Below, piece after piece: positions 1-9,060 of a stretch of 64,000 bases of DNA. The notes below the pieces were generated by a model. The model was given only the letters and a program-made list of their open reading frames with translations. It was not told where the DNA came from and made no database searches. The stretch lies in NCBI RefSeq assembly GCF_008710285.1, contig NZ_VYQF01000001.1, forward strand, positions 1,931,501-1,995,500. Reading direction: 5' to 3'. This DNA is from Ginsengibacter hankyongi (lineage in GTDB: Bacteria; Bacteroidota; Bacteroidia; Chitinophagales; Chitinophagaceae). Position 1 is the first letter of the stretch, and each line of letters begins with the position of its first letter. The position numbers and the translations under genes were made by a program.

Positions 1-440
1 GTATAAAACGCCCCAATATTTGCCTGCCTGTATCGGGGAGCAAACACCCGGCAATACTTATTAAAAACACTTGCCTGGTAAAGTATAGTTGAGTTGTCTG
101 TTTTCTTGTTAAGCTTTTTATTATTAATACCTGCATTCCATCCCATGGGCATTTTTTTATCCGTGTATGTAGTTGGATAAATAAAAAAAACATCTGCTAA
201 GGAGTCTTTTGATTTATCCTTTATCCCTTTCGGGATATTATCAGATGGATCATATTTAAAAGGATGTGCAGCCCAATAATTTAATTTGCTGTAATCTGGT
301 TTGCTATTATCTTTTTTAAAATTATAATTAATAGATCTAATATATTTTTGAGTGGTACAGGAAGATGTATAAAAGAAGGGAACAAATAAAATAACAATTA
401 TTAAAACTCTTAATAAAAAATTTCTTTTGTAATTTGTCAT
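1..440 (-). CDS. DUF3089 family lipoprotein, partial (3' end beyond window)
   Basis: Only the first 146 codons are present; the gene runs off the left edge. The start ATG lies at 438-440 on the minus strand. Residues 8-24 form a hydrophobic signal segment ending in TSSC, a relaxed lipobox, so an envelope lipoprotein is likely. The mature part carries patterns I associate with DUF3089, an alpha/beta-hydrolase-like family: a WAAHP motif, then DVFFIYPTTYT, a Trp-Asn pair, LNKKTDNSTILYQASVFN and CRVFAPRYRQA. No catalytic residues can be checked because the rest is missing. It is transcribed divergently from the oxygenase gene to its right across a 44-base gap. Family assignment is from motif memory; substrate unknown. 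Confidence 0.75.
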   Translation of the reverse strand, partial: MTNYKRNFLLRVLIIVILFVPFFYTSSCTTQKYIRSINYNFKKDNSKPDYSKLNYWAAHPFKYDPSDNIPKGIKDKSKDSLADVFFIYPTTYTDKKMPMGWNAGINNKKLNKKTDNSTILYQASVFNKYCRVFAPRYRQANIGAFY

Positions 441-484
441 ACTCAAAACTACATTCACAATTTTAATTTGAAAATAATAACAAT

Positions 485-1429
485 ATGAATATTCCTGTTG
501 TGGATTTAGGAGATTTTGTAAAAGGAGCTTCTAAACAAAAATCGGCCTTCGTTCAGCAGCTTGGTAAAGCGTATGAAGATGTTGGTTTTGTTGCAGTAAA
601 AAATCATGGCATTCCATCAGAACTTATTGCAGACTTATACAAGTTTGTTCAACAATTTTTTTCTCTTCCGTCGGAAAAGAAAAAGAATTTCGAAAATCCA
701 GAGTTGGTGGGGCAAAGAGGCTATACTTCATTTGGAAAGGAACATGCAAAGGGAAGCAATGCGCCGGATTTGAAAGAATTTTTTCAATATGGACAAATTG
801 TTTCGCAAGACCATCGATTAAAATCCGAATATCCTGATAACGTAAAAGTTGATGATATTCCTGGGTTTAATGAAACATTCTTGAACGCTTACAGGGCATT
901 TGAAAAATCAGGAAAATTTTTGTTACAAGCAATCGCATTATATTTAGATTTAGATGAACATTATTTTGATGATTTTATTGAAGAAGGGAATTCTATAGTT
1001 AGGGCAATACATTATCCTCCGATAACTTCTGAACCAAAAAGTGCGATACGTGCTGAACAACATGAAGATATAAATTTAATAACCTTACTTGTAGGCGCAT
1101 CGGCAGATGGGTTACAAATTCTTACTAAAAAGAATGAGTGGGTGAATGTCACTTCTCTTCCGGATCAAATAGTAGTAAATGTTGGCGACATGTTGCAACG
1201 TTTAACTAATAACAAATTAAAAAGCACAACACACCGTGTTGTAAATCCGCCGAGAGAATTATGGCATACTTCACGGTTCTCAATTCCATTCTTTCTTCAT
1301 CCAAAATCTGCCATGAGCCTTGCTGCTCTTGAAAGCTGTGTTGATGAAGGACACCGTAAAGTTTATAAGGATATCACGGCAGGCGAATACCTTGACGAAA
1401 GACTAAGAGAAATTGGGTTAAAAAAATAA
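485..1429 (+). CDS. 2-oxoglutarate/Fe(II)-dependent oxygenase, isopenicillin N synthase-like
   Basis: A 314-residue cytosolic oxygenase of the isopenicillin N synthase/2OG-Fe(II) superfamily. The N-terminal DIOX_N-like region (about 1-120) begins with the typical IPVVDL start and contains GFVAVKNHGI. The double-stranded beta-helix core shows the iron triad His193-x-Asp195 (QHED) and His250 (TTHRVV), and an Arg264-x-Ser266 pair (SRFSIPFF) that normally binds the 2-oxoglutarate carboxylate. All cofactor residues are therefore present and the enzyme is predicted active. Substrate cannot be inferred; bacterial members act on many small molecules and this is not evidence of penicillin synthesis. 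The following chromate transporter starts 60 bases downstream on the same strand. Confidence 0.88.
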   Translation: MNIPVVDLGDFVKGASKQKSAFVQQLGKAYEDVGFVAVKNHGIPSELIADLYKFVQQFFSLPSEKKKNFENPELVGQRGYTSFGKEHAKGSNAPDLKEFFQYGQIVSQDHRLKSEYPDNVKVDDIPGFNETFLNAYRAFEKSGKFLLQAIALYLDLDEHYFDDFIEEGNSIVRAIHYPPITSEPKSAIRAEQHEDINLITLLVGASADGLQILTKKNEWVNVTSLPDQIVVNVGDMLQRLTNNKLKSTTHRVVNPPRELWHTSRFSIPFFLHPKSAMSLAALESCVDEGHRKVYKDITAGEYLDERLREIGLKK

Positions 1430-1489
1430 AATTATTTTTATCAATAAAATTTAGAATAAAATATTATTAAAAGTTTATAGCAGTCAAAA

Positions 1490-2710
1490 ATGGTATTGTT
1501 CAGGCATGTTCCGTATTTAAAGGCGGTTTTTTTTTATACAATCTCTGCCTTTGGTGGTCCACAGGGACATTTCGGAATGATGATGAAAACCTTTGTTGAA
1601 AGGCGACGGGATATTACCAGGGAAGAATTAATGGAATATGTTGCGTTTTGTCAGTTGTTACCCGGCGCCACTTCAACCCAAACTCTTACTTTAATAGGAT
1701 ACAAACGAGGCGGGGTTCCTTTAGCGGTGCTTACACTTATAATCTGGATACTACCTGCAAGTATATTAATGGGTTCATTTTCCTTCCTTGTGTATTACAT
1801 AAATACTTATCATGTTACCCTCAATATATTTTCTTATGTGCAACCTATGGCCGTTGGTTTCATTGCTTTTGCGGCTTTTAGAATGTATAAAATATCCATA
1901 AAGAGCACGATCACTTTTGTTATTATGCTTGTTGGAGTATTAGCAACTTACCTGTTGTTTAAGACGCCTTGGGTATTTCCAATTCTAATTATACTAGGCG
2001 GCGTTGTTACTAACTTTAGTGATAAAAGAATTCCGGAAAGAGAAAGCATAAGGCCCAAACAAATAAAATGGACCAACATTTGGCTGTTTGTTCTCTTGTT
2101 TATTATAGTTGGTTTTTTAAGTGAAACAGCCCGTAGGCACGATTGGAAAGATAAACGTGCATTTAATCTTACAGAAAATGTGTATCGTTTTGGAAGCCTT
2201 GTTTTTGGCGGCGGTGATGTTCTTATGCCTATGATGTACGAGCAATATGTGGTAAGAAAAAAAACCCAATACATGACCAAAGAGCAATACCTGACCGGGT
2301 GGGGGCTTGTTCGTGCAATACCTGGCCCGGTTTTCTCCGTGGCTTCATATACGGGAGGAATGGTGTTACGAGACGAGGGAAAATACATGCAGCTACTAGG
2401 ATGTGTAATTGGTTGTATTGGAATTTTTCTGCCGAGTGCTTTGCTTGTGCTGTTTTTCTATCCTGTGTGGCATAATTTAAAAAAGTATGTAATTGTTTTC
2501 AGGGCCCTTGAAGGAATTAATGCTGTTGTTGTGGGAATAATGGGGGCTGCCTTTCTCTATCTTTTAAAAGACATTTCGATTACGGCACTAAATACAGTAA
2601 GTTTTGTAAATATTTTTGTTATTATAGGTACTTTTTTACTCCTAAACTTTACGAAAATCCGTTCTCCTTATATCGTAATCGGATGCTTGCTTCTCGGGTT
2701 AATTATTTAA
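1490..2710 (+). CDS. chrA: Chromate transporter, long-chain CHR family
   Basis: A 406-residue polytopic inner-membrane protein with two homologous CHR domains, as in long-chain ChrA. The first half has FGGPQGH at residues 21-27 and [11 protein letters not shown] at 54-64. The second half repeats the signature as FGGGDVLMP at 239-247 and AIPGP at 276-280. The family exports chromate (probably by proton antiport) and can confer chromate resistance, but many chromosomal homologues have no tested role. There is no chrB or other metal-resistance gene beside it, so a specific resistance function is inference. It converges on nadD with only 4 bases between the stop codons. Confidence 0.88.
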   Translation: MVLFRHVPYLKAVFFYTISAFGGPQGHFGMMMKTFVERRRDITREELMEYVAFCQLLPGATSTQTLTLIGYKRGGVPLAVLTLIIWILPASILMGSFSFLVYYINTYHVTLNIFSYVQPMAVGFIAFAAFRMYKISIKSTITFVIMLVGVLATYLLFKTPWVFPILIILGGVVTNFSDKRIPERESIRPKQIKWTNIWLFVLLFIIVGFLSETARRHDWKDKRAFNLTENVYRFGSLVFGGGDVLMPMMYEQYVVRKKTQYMTKEQYLTGWGLVRAIPGPVFSVASYTGGMVLRDEGKYMQLLGCVIGCIGIFLPSALLVLFFYPVWHNLKKYVIVFRALEGINAVVVGIMGAAFLYLLKDISITALNTVSFVNIFVIIGTFLLLNFTKIRSPYIVIGCLLLGLII

Positions 2711-2714
2711 TTTC

Positions 2715-3284
2715 TCAGCTATAATACTGGTGCCGTTCGATCTCTTCTTTTACTATATCGGGAACGAGAAACTTTATAGATTTTTTTAATTGAATTAACT
2801 CACGGATATGGGTACTCGAAATTTCAAGTAAAGGTGCAGTAAGTATAGTAAGCCTTGCGCCATGAGTTACTTGTACTTTAAATCCAGGTCTTTCATAAAT
2901 ATAAATTTCAAAATTTTTTAAAAGCATTTCAAAATTTTTCCAACGTTTTATATTACTAAAACTATCGCTTCCCATTATTATCGAAAATGCGTGTTGTGCA
3001 TATTTTTCAGACAAGTAAGCCATGGTATCGATTGTGTATGATGGTTTTGGAAGTTTGAATTCAACGTTCGATGTTCTGAGTTTTTTTTCGCCCTCTATAC
3101 TGAGATCTATTAAGTGTTTACGGTGATGTTCATTCAAAAGAGAAATTTCGTTTTTAAGAGGATTTTGCGGTGAAATAACAAACCAAACTTGATCTAACGT
3201 GGTATTATTCGCAACATGATTTGCTATAATTAAGTGCCCGATGTGAATTGGATTAAATGACCCAAAATACAACCCGATTTTCAA
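2715..3284 (-). CDS. nadD: Nicotinate-nucleotide adenylyltransferase
   Basis: NadD converts nicotinate mononucleotide and ATP to deamido-NAD in NAD synthesis. The 189-residue protein has the nucleotidyltransferase signature at its start: GLYFGSFNPIH at 4-14 followed by the HIGH motif at 14-17. The second conserved motif, ISSTHIR, is at 155-161, and MGSDSF at 104-109 matches the family's substrate-binding loop. Length is normal. It lies 18 bases downstream of feoA on the same strand and is probably co-transcribed with it. NadA, an earlier NAD pathway enzyme, is encoded 11 kb to the right. Confidence 0.93.
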   Translation of the reverse strand: MKIGLYFGSFNPIHIGHLIIANHVANNTTLDQVWFVISPQNPLKNEISLLNEHHRKHLIDLSIEGEKKLRTSNVEFKLPKPSYTIDTMAYLSEKYAQHAFSIIMGSDSFSNIKRWKNFEMLLKNFEIYIYERPGFKVQVTHGARLTILTAPLLEISSTHIRELIQLKKSIKFLVPDIVKEEIERHQYYS

Positions 3285-3302
3285 GGTATCTTTCTTTAGT
3301 AA

Positions 3303-3524
3303 TTATATGAATTCGACATTAATTTTTTCCGCTTCATCTAATCTTAGGCTAAGTGAATAACCAGCAACCATGATATAAATTGGATCACCAAAGGGCGCTT
3401 TTTTCCAAACTGTAACTTCCTCCTCCGGAAGGCAACCCATCTCCATTAATTTCAATATAATCTCGTCATTTTCAAAAGACTTAATTTTTACTTTTGTACC
3501 CGTTTTTACCTGCGATAAATTCAT
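3303..3524 (-). CDS. FeoA-domain protein
   Basis: A 73-residue SH3-like FeoA-domain protein. It starts MNLSQVKTGTKVKIKSF and carries the family's LMEMGCLPEEEVTV segment and a C-terminal SLSLRLDEAEKI strand. In many bacteria FeoA supports the ferrous iron transporter FeoB, but no feoB is visible here and the gene is instead followed by nadD. Its role as an iron-transport accessory is therefore inferred from family only. The start ATG is at 3522-3524. A TATATTTA sequence on the minus strand upstream resembles the -7 box with one mismatch. Confidence 0.85.
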   Translation of the reverse strand: MNLSQVKTGTKVKIKSFENDEIILKLMEMGCLPEEEVTVWKKAPFGDPIYIMVAGYSLSLRLDEAEKINVEFI

Positions 3525-3593
3525 CTTAATAATCTTGAGGTAAATATATCATTCATCCTTTACACTTTTTTTCGATTTTAGAAATACCATGTT

Positions 3594-4022
3594 TTGAAAA
3601 CAATAAAATTTTATAATCAAGGGGGGTCTCCGGAAATAAAGAATAAACAGAAATTGAAAGGTTTTCTCCGTTCAATATTTGCGGATGAAAAGGTCGATTT
3701 TGAACGTCTCTCTTATATTTTTTGTAAAGATGAATTTTTATTGGAATTGAATAGAAAATATTTGAATCATGATACCTACACTGATATAATAACTTTCACA
3801 TTATCAGACAAATCAGCCCCACTTACAGCAGAAATTTATATTAGCATAGAAAGAGTTCTTGAAAATTCAAAATCTCTAAAGATTGATTTTCAAGAAGAAC
3901 TTTACCGGGTTATGATTCATGGAATTATTCATCTATGTGGCTTTTCGGACCATTCCTCAAAAGAAAAGGAAATTATGCGAGAGAAAGAGAATTTTTATCT
4001 TTCTCAATATCGTTTCACGTGA
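3594..4022 (+). CDS. ybeY: Endoribonuclease YbeY (rRNA maturation factor), TTG start
   Basis: YbeY is a zinc-dependent RNase involved in 16S rRNA 3'-end maturation and ribosome quality control. The 142-residue protein has HGIIHLCGFSDH at 109-120, matching the HGxLHLxG metal motif. His109 and His113 are in place; the third histidine (His120) is one residue later than in E. coli, where the spacing gives GYDH. No in-frame ATG is available at the N-terminus; the TTG at 3594 gives the family's usual start. An out-of-frame ATG TTT TGA at 3589 overlaps that start. The stop codon is inside a parS-like palindrome and mnmG follows after 55 bases. Confidence 0.9.
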   Translation: MKTIKFYNQGGSPEIKNKQKLKGFLRSIFADEKVDFERLSYIFCKDEFLLELNRKYLNHDTYTDIITFTLSDKSAPLTAEIYISIERVLENSKSLKIDFQEELYRVMIHGIIHLCGFSDHSSKEKEIMREKENFYLSQYRFT

Positions 4023-4040
4023 AACGTTCCACGTGAAACA
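4011..4040. promoter_or_regulatory. parS: Two tandem parS-like centromere sites
   Basis: Two near-perfect palindromes lie side by side. Site 1 (4011-4026) contains GTTTCACGTGAAAC; site 2 (4025-4040) contains GTTCCACGTGAAAC and differs from the B. subtilis 16-mer TGTTCCACGTGAAACA only at its first base. Such sites bind ParB and normally cluster around the replication origin. The TGA stop of ybeY is within site 1. No parA or parB gene is in the window. Two adjoining copies with a 14-base centre-to-centre distance make coincidence unlikely; binding is inferred. Confidence 0.8.
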
Positions 4041-4065
4041 AATTCTCCACTTATTTCAAATTGGG

Positions 4066-4073
4066 TAAATTTG
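4066..4073 (+). promoter_or_regulatory. Possible -7 promoter box directly upstream of mnmG
   Basis: TAAATTTG matches the Bacteroidota -7 consensus TAnnTTTG exactly. It ends only 4 bases before the mnmG ATG, so transcription from it would give a leaderless or nearly leaderless mRNA. I see no TTTG element 19-21 bases upstream, which weakens the call. Confidence 0.35.
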
Positions 4074-4077
4074 TGAA

Positions 4078-5940
4078 ATGTTTCCACAATACGACGTTTT
4101 AGTAGTAGGTGCCGGGCACGCAGGTTGCGAAGCCGCTGCCTCTGCCGCCAATTTAGGTAGCAAGGTGCTACTTATTACTATGAACATGCAAAACATGGGG
4201 CAAATGAGCTGTAATCCTGCAATGGGGGGAATAGCGAAGGGCCAAATTGTACGAGAAATAGATGCACTCGGTGGTTTTTCGGGCATCGTGACAGATGAAA
4301 CGATGATTCAGTTCAGGATGTTGAATAGAAGCAAGGGCCCTGCCATGTGGAGTCCTAGAGCTCAAAGCGACCGGCAACAATTTTCGGCAAAATGGAGATT
4401 AATGCTAGAAAGCATACAGAATCTTGATTTTTATCAAGATTCTGTAATTGGTCTACTTAAGAAGGGGGACACGATTACGGGTGTAAAAACGGCTCTGGGA
4501 CATGAAATTCATTCAAAATCGGTCGTTCTTACAAATGGCACTTTCCTAAATGGAATAATTCATATCGGGGAAAGACAGTCGAAAGGGGGAAGGATGGCCG
4601 AAAAATCTTCTTCAGGGATTACTGAACAATTAGTTGAATGGGACTTTGAAAGTAGTCGGCTTAAAACCGGAACTCCTCCCAGAATTGATGGCCGCTCGCT
4701 TGATTATTCAAAGATGGACGAACAAAAAGGAGATTTAGAAATTAAGGGCTTTTCTTTTCTAAACACTATAAAACCTAAGAAACAATTAAGTTGCTGGATA
4801 ACTTATACTAATCCGGAAGTACACCAATTATTGCAATCTGGTTTTCATGAAAGTCCATTGTTCCAAGGCAGAATACAGGGCCAGGGACCAAGGTATTGTC
4901 CAAGCATCGAAGATAAAATCAACAGATTTGCAGAAAGAGAAAGACATCAACTTTTCGTTGAACCTGAAGGTTGGAATACTATAGAAGTTTATGTAAATGG
5001 ATTTTCTTCCTCTTTATCTGAACAGACTCAATTCAAAGCCCTCAAAAAAGTTCCAGGTTTTGAAAATTGTAAAATGTTTCGACCAGGCTACGCAATAGAG
5101 TACGATTATTTTCCACCAACCCAGTTAAAACTCAGTCTTGAAACCAAGTCAATTAAAAACTTATTTTTTGCAGGACAGATTAATGGCACTACTGGGTATG
5201 AAGAAGCGGCTTGTCAGGGCTTAATGGCCGGTATTAACGCCCACCAGGCAGTAATAAATGAAGAACCTTTGGTTCTGAAGAGAAACGAAGCTTACATAGG
5301 CGTTTTAATTGATGATCTCGTAAATAAGGGAACGGAAGAACCGTACAGAATGTTTACCAGCAGGGCTGAATTCAGAACGCTACTGCGTCAGGACAATGCA
5401 GACTTACGCTTAACAGAAAAAAGCTTTAGGCTTGGTCTCGCTTCACCAGAACGATTGGAAAAGGTGATTAATAAAAAATTAGAAATAGGACAACTGATCC
5501 AAATTTTACAAGATGTTAAGTTAGATCCAACAGATCTTAATACTTACCTAGACGGGTTATCTTCATCATCATTAAACCATAAAACAAGAGCAGCACAATT
5601 GTTGGTTCGTCCCGATGTTAGTTTAAAAGGAATTTTAAGCTGTTCAACCGTACTGAAAGAGCTCACACAATCTTTTTCTGAAGAAGTTATAGAACAGGCA
5701 GAAATCGAAATAAAATATGCAGTATACCTGGAAAAGGAAGAAGAAATGGTTAAAAAAATGAGTAGCCTCGAAAGTCAGGTGATCCCCGATAATTTCAATT
5801 ATGATAAAATAAAATCATTATCAAATGAATCGAGGCAAAAATTTAATAAAATAAAACCCCAGACTCTGGGGCAGGCGAGCCGCATTAGTGGTGTAAATCC
5901 AAGCGATGTGCAAATACTTATGGTATATATGGGAAGATGA
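4078..5940 (+). CDS. mnmG: tRNA uridine-5-carboxymethylaminomethyl modification enzyme MnmG (GidA)
   Basis: MnmG works with MnmE (FAD/GTP-dependent) to place the carboxymethylaminomethyl group on wobble U34 of several tRNAs. The 620-residue protein has the N-terminal FAD-binding GAGHAGCEAA (G11, G13, G16), the conserved GPRYCPSIEDKI block, the FAGQINGTTGYEEAA block, and the C-terminal helical domain that contacts MnmE. Length is normal. mnmG (gidA) is next to the replication origin in many bacteria, and here two parS-like sites lie just upstream. The ATG at 4078 gives the standard N-terminus. ybeY is immediately upstream and the cupin gene follows after 29 bases. Confidence 0.97.
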   Translation: MFPQYDVLVVGAGHAGCEAAASAANLGSKVLLITMNMQNMGQMSCNPAMGGIAKGQIVREIDALGGFSGIVTDETMIQFRMLNRSKGPAMWSPRAQSDRQQFSAKWRLMLESIQNLDFYQDSVIGLLKKGDTITGVKTALGHEIHSKSVVLTNGTFLNGIIHIGERQSKGGRMAEKSSSGITEQLVEWDFESSRLKTGTPPRIDGRSLDYSKMDEQKGDLEIKGFSFLNTIKPKKQLSCWITYTNPEVHQLLQSGFHESPLFQGRIQGQGPRYCPSIEDKINRFAERERHQLFVEPEGWNTIEVYVNGFSSSLSEQTQFKALKKVPGFENCKMFRPGYAIEYDYFPPTQLKLSLETKSIKNLFFAGQINGTTGYEEAACQGLMAGINAHQAVINEEPLVLKRNEAYIGVLIDDLVNKGTEEPYRMFTSRAEFRTLLRQDNADLRLTEKSFRLGLASPERLEKVINKKLEIGQLIQILQDVKLDPTDLNTYLDGLSSSSLNHKTRAAQLLVRPDVSLKGILSCSTVLKELTQSFSEEVIEQAEIEIKYAVYLEKEEEMVKKMSSLESQVIPDNFNYDKIKSLSNESRQKFNKIKPQTLGQASRISGVNPSDVQILMVYMGR

Positions 5941-5969
5941 TCATTCACACACTGTTATAATAGTTTTCA

Positions 5970-6485
5970 ATGAATCTTTTATTTACAAATCAAACTTCGA
6001 AAAGAGAGGTTTTTCAAAAGGTAAAAACATTTTTACTTGAAAAAGGATTTAATATAATAAAAATCGACCAGGAACGGCCTTGGGGAGGGTTTTTTGTCAT
6101 TGACGAATCTCAATCCTCAAAATTCAAACATTATTTTTTTAATGAGACTGGGGAAGATAACGAGGAAAGAAAAGGTAAACAAAGCCCTAAAATATTAATT
6201 GTTGAACGAGATAAAAGACTGAGTTGGCAGTACCACCACCGCAGATCGGAAATATGGAAAGTTATTGGAGGTGAGATTGGTGTAAAAAGAAGCAATACTG
6301 ACGTAGAAGGCCCTATCGAAACTAAAAAAATAAATACGCTTATTTCGCTTCACCAGGGAGAAAGACACCGGCTCATTGGCCTTGACTCGTGGGGAATTGT
6401 TGCAGAAATCTGGCAACATACAGACCCGGATCATCCAAGCGATGAAGAAGATATTGTTCGGGTGCAGGATGACTTCGGAAGATAA
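5970..6485 (+). CDS. Cupin protein, mannose-6-phosphate isomerase type II-like
   Basis: A 171-residue single-domain cupin. The segment RPWGGFFVI followed by LSWQYHHRRSEIWKVIGG resembles the C-terminal isomerase domain of bifunctional ManC/AlgA-type phosphomannose isomerases, where HxH and downstream histidines bind the metal. The second cupin motif appears as LHQGERHRLIG. It probably interconverts fructose-6-phosphate and mannose-6-phosphate, which would feed the separately encoded ManC (4 kb to the right), which lacks this domain. Small Bacteroidota homologues are also annotated as phosphoheptose isomerase, so the substrate is not certain. Same strand as mnmG. Confidence 0.75.
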   Translation: MNLLFTNQTSKREVFQKVKTFLLEKGFNIIKIDQERPWGGFFVIDESQSSKFKHYFFNETGEDNEERKGKQSPKILIVERDKRLSWQYHHRRSEIWKVIGGEIGVKRSNTDVEGPIETKKINTLISLHQGERHRLIGLDSWGIVAEIWQHTDPDHPSDEEDIVRVQDDFGR

Positions 6486-6548
6486 TTACGTTTATCCATA
6501 ACCGTTAGTTCCGTTGCTACAGTCATTAGGAAAAACTCTTTCATTTAG

Positions 6549-6587
6549 AAAAATAAAAGGGGAAGTATTCCTAAAGTATACTTCCCC
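6549..6587 (-). terminator. Rho-independent terminator of tRNA-Phe
   Basis: A perfect 10-base-pair hairpin (GGGGAAGTAT at 6559-6568 with ATACTTCCCC at 6578-6587, 9-base loop) lies 6 bases beyond the tRNA 3' end. Read on the minus strand it is followed by a T-rich run (TTTTATTTTT). There is no T run in the plus direction, so it serves the tRNA and not the cupin gene. Confidence 0.85.
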
Positions 6588-6593
6588 TGAAAG

Positions 6594-6666
6594 TGGTGTG
6601 GGGCGGGATCGAACCGCCGACACAAGGATTTTCAGTCCTTTGCTCTACCGACTGAGCTACCGCACC
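6594..6666 (-). tRNA. tRNA-Phe (anticodon GAA)
   Basis: A 73-base cloverleaf on the minus strand. The acceptor 5' strand is GGTGCGG, followed by TA, D stem GCTC/GAGC, anticodon loop CTGAAAA (anticodon GAA), five-base variable loop GTGTC, T stem GGCGG/CCGCC with loop TTCGATC, and acceptor 3' strand CCACACC with discriminator A. CCA is not encoded. Acceptor positions 5 and 68 form a C-A mismatch; all other stem pairs are canonical. A strong terminator follows. Confidence 0.96.
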
Positions 6667-6748
6667 AACGGGCGGCAAAAATATAAATATTCACCTGAAA
6701 TAAAAATTCATTTTTACTGCTTATGAAAAACGAAGAAAGTTGCATGAT

Positions 6749-9013
6749 TTAATTTCCATATTCACACAAAAATTTAATACGCATAATTTTTAATTGCTCG
6801 AAGCTATAATTCCCTTCTGAAAGCTCCTCTCGGGCTATATCGAGACTTGAGGTCTGGCATCCTTTAAAATAGTCAATTATCTCTTCCTGCTCATACTCTT
6901 CGACCAGCTCTTCAATCGCATAATCAAGATTTAATCTTGTGCCGCTGGCAACGATGGTTTCCATTTCTTCCAATAATTCCTCAATCTTTAGTGTTTTATG
7001 TTTAGCAATAGTTTCCAAAGGCATTTTTTTATCAACGTTCTGTATAATAAAAACTTTATTGCTATTTTTATTGACAACACTTTTCATCACAAAATCATCG
7101 GGTTTCTCTATATCATTTTCTTCAACATACTTTTCAATAAGATTTACAAAGGGCTTACCAAATTTTAATGCTTTGCCCACGCTTACTCCCTGGCATTTTT
7201 CAAGCTCTTTCAAGGATGTTGGATAAAGCGTCGCCATATCTAAAAGACTATTTTCTAAAAAAATAACAAAGGGCGGCAGGTTCCTTTTTTTCGCCTCCTG
7301 CTGGCGAAGATTTTTTAATAATTCAAAAAGCTTCTCATCTGTGGCTATCGATTCGCTATTGCTTTCTTCATCATCCTCTTCGCTACTATCTTCAAAAATA
7401 TGGTTTAACGCAATTTTGAAAGATGTCGGTTTTTTCAAAAACGACTCTCCCTTTAAGGTTAATTTCAAAACTCCGTAATCTTCGATATCCTTTTTTATAA
7501 GATTTTCTAAAAGCATTTGCCGGATTAAGGAATTCCAAAAGTGTTCATCCTTTTCTCTTCCTGTAGCAAATACTGATAGCTCGTCGTGCCTATACATTTT
7601 TATCTGCGGATTTAATTTACCCAGAATTATAGGGATAACATAAGTAATTGGAAACCGTTCATCCAGTTCCTTTATTGCTTTAAGAGCTACCAACGCCTCT
7701 GTTTTAGCCTCATGCAATTCTTTAGGCGTTTTACAATTATCGCACTTACCCCCACAATTATCGCTGTCGTATTCTTCTCCAAAATAACTCAATAACAATT
7801 TCCTTCTGCAAACGGCACTTTCAGAATAGGCAACAGTTTCGTTAATTAATTGTCCTCCCACTTCTCTTTCAGACAAAGACTTATCACGCATCAAATGTTC
7901 TAATTTCGACACGTCTTTATGAGAATAATAAAGAATACACTTTCCTTCAAGCCCGTCGCGTCCTGCACGACCGGTTTCCTGGTAATAATTTTCTATCGAC
8001 TTCGGAATATTGTAATGGATAACAAACCTTACGTCCGGCTTATCTATTCCCATACCAAACGCTATCGTTGCAACAATTACCTGAACGTCTTCACCTAAAA
8101 ACTGGTCCTGCCTTGCTGCTCTCAATTTGGAATCGAGACCGGCATGATAAGCAACAGCCTTTATACCATTTGCTATAAGCATTTGTGCAAGTTCTTCGGT
8201 TGTCTTACGATTAAGGGTATAAATAATACCGCTCTTTCCTTTGTTTTGAGAAATGAATTTTACTATACTCTTAACTACCTGGTCCTTCTTTAATTTTGGC
8301 TGCACCTCATAATAAAGGTTGGGCCTGTTAAAAGAAGAAATAAATATATTAGGTTCCCGTAAGCCGAGATTTTTTACAATATCACTTTGAACTTTTGGCG
8401 TAGCTGTAGCAGTTAACGCGATAACGGGAACATTTTTATCAATCTCGTCCATGATTTCTCTTAATCGCCGATACTCGGGCCTGAAATCATGTCCCCATTC
8501 GCTGATGCAATGTGCTTCATCTACTGCAAAAAAAGAAATCTCAAGATCTTTAAAGAACTCTATATTCTCTTCTTTTGTCAGTGTCTCCGGTGCGACATAC
8601 AGCATTTTTGTTTTTCCGGACGTTAAGTCATCTTTTACTATCTTCTGTTGCCCCTTGTTTAAGGTGCTGTTTAAAAAATGAGCAATATGATCGGTACTGC
8701 TATATCCTCTTACCAAATCCACTTGGTTTTTCATCAGGGCTATAAGAGGCGAAACAATAATTGCACATCCTTTACTGATAATTGCCGGCAATTGATAACA
8801 GAGGCTTTTGCCACCACCTGTTGGCATAATTACGAAAGTGTCTTTACCAGACAAAAGGCTTTTAATAATTTTTTCCTGCGGTTCTTTGAACGCATCAAAA
8901 CCGAAATGCTTTTGAAGGTGATTAGAGAGGCTTTCTGAATCTCCAGGTTTTGTTTCTCCGCCGGAAGTTTTTTTTACAGGATTTTTCTTGGGTTTTAATT
9001 TAGTTGTAGGCAT
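6749..9013 (-). CDS. recQ: ATP-dependent DNA helicase RecQ
   Basis: A 3'-5' DNA helicase used in recombination and repair. The 754-residue protein has Walker A TGGGKS at 65-70, DEAH at 165-168 within [17 protein letters not shown], the TATATP motif, and TGRAGRDG (motif VI). The zinc-binding cysteines of the RQC region (one Cys in VCRRK and three in NCGGKCDNC) follow, then a winged-helix region, an HRDC domain at about 560-640, and a C-terminal helix-turn-helix region seen in Bacteroidota RecQ. A 30-residue lysine-rich N-terminal extension precedes the helicase core. It is a single-gene unit facing the tRNA; a -7-like box lies upstream at 9053-9060. Confidence 0.95.
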   Translation of the reverse strand: MPTTKLKPKKNPVKKTSGGETKPGDSESLSNHLQKHFGFDAFKEPQEKIIKSLLSGKDTFVIMPTGGGKSLCYQLPAIISKGCAIIVSPLIALMKNQVDLVRGYSSTDHIAHFLNSTLNKGQQKIVKDDLTSGKTKMLYVAPETLTKEENIEFFKDLEISFFAVDEAHCISEWGHDFRPEYRRLREIMDEIDKNVPVIALTATATPKVQSDIVKNLGLREPNIFISSFNRPNLYYEVQPKLKKDQVVKSIVKFISQNKGKSGIIYTLNRKTTEELAQMLIANGIKAVAYHAGLDSKLRAARQDQFLGEDVQVIVATIAFGMGIDKPDVRFVIHYNIPKSIENYYQETGRAGRDGLEGKCILYYSHKDVSKLEHLMRDKSLSEREVGGQLINETVAYSESAVCRRKLLLSYFGEEYDSDNCGGKCDNCKTPKELHEAKTEALVALKAIKELDERFPITYVIPIILGKLNPQIKMYRHDELSVFATGREKDEHFWNSLIRQMLLENLIKKDIEDYGVLKLTLKGESFLKKPTSFKIALNHIFEDSSEEDDEESNSESIATDEKLFELLKNLRQQEAKKRNLPPFVIFLENSLLDMATLYPTSLKELEKCQGVSVGKALKFGKPFVNLIEKYVEENDIEKPDDFVMKSVVNKNSNKVFIIQNVDKKMPLETIAKHKTLKIEELLEEMETIVASGTRLNLDYAIEELVEEYEQEEIIDYFKGCQTSSLDIAREELSEGNYSFEQLKIMRIKFLCEYGN

Positions 9014-9052
9014 GATTTCTTTTCTTCTTCACGTTGGTTTTTTAAAGGATTT

Positions 9053-9060
9053 CAAAGTTA
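9053..9060 (-). promoter_or_regulatory. Possible -7 box for recQ
   Basis: Read on the minus strand this is TAACTTTG, an exact TAnnTTTG match, 40 bases before the recQ ATG. No TTTG was found at the expected -33 spacing. Confidence 0.4.

Noticed and set aside
1948-2388. A 146-residue minus-strand frame inside chrA
   Set aside because: Antisense to a clear membrane transporter; composition is that of a shadow frame.
6514-6726. A 70-residue plus-strand open frame over the tRNA
   Set aside because: It runs through tRNA-Phe and its terminator and has no recognisable protein features.
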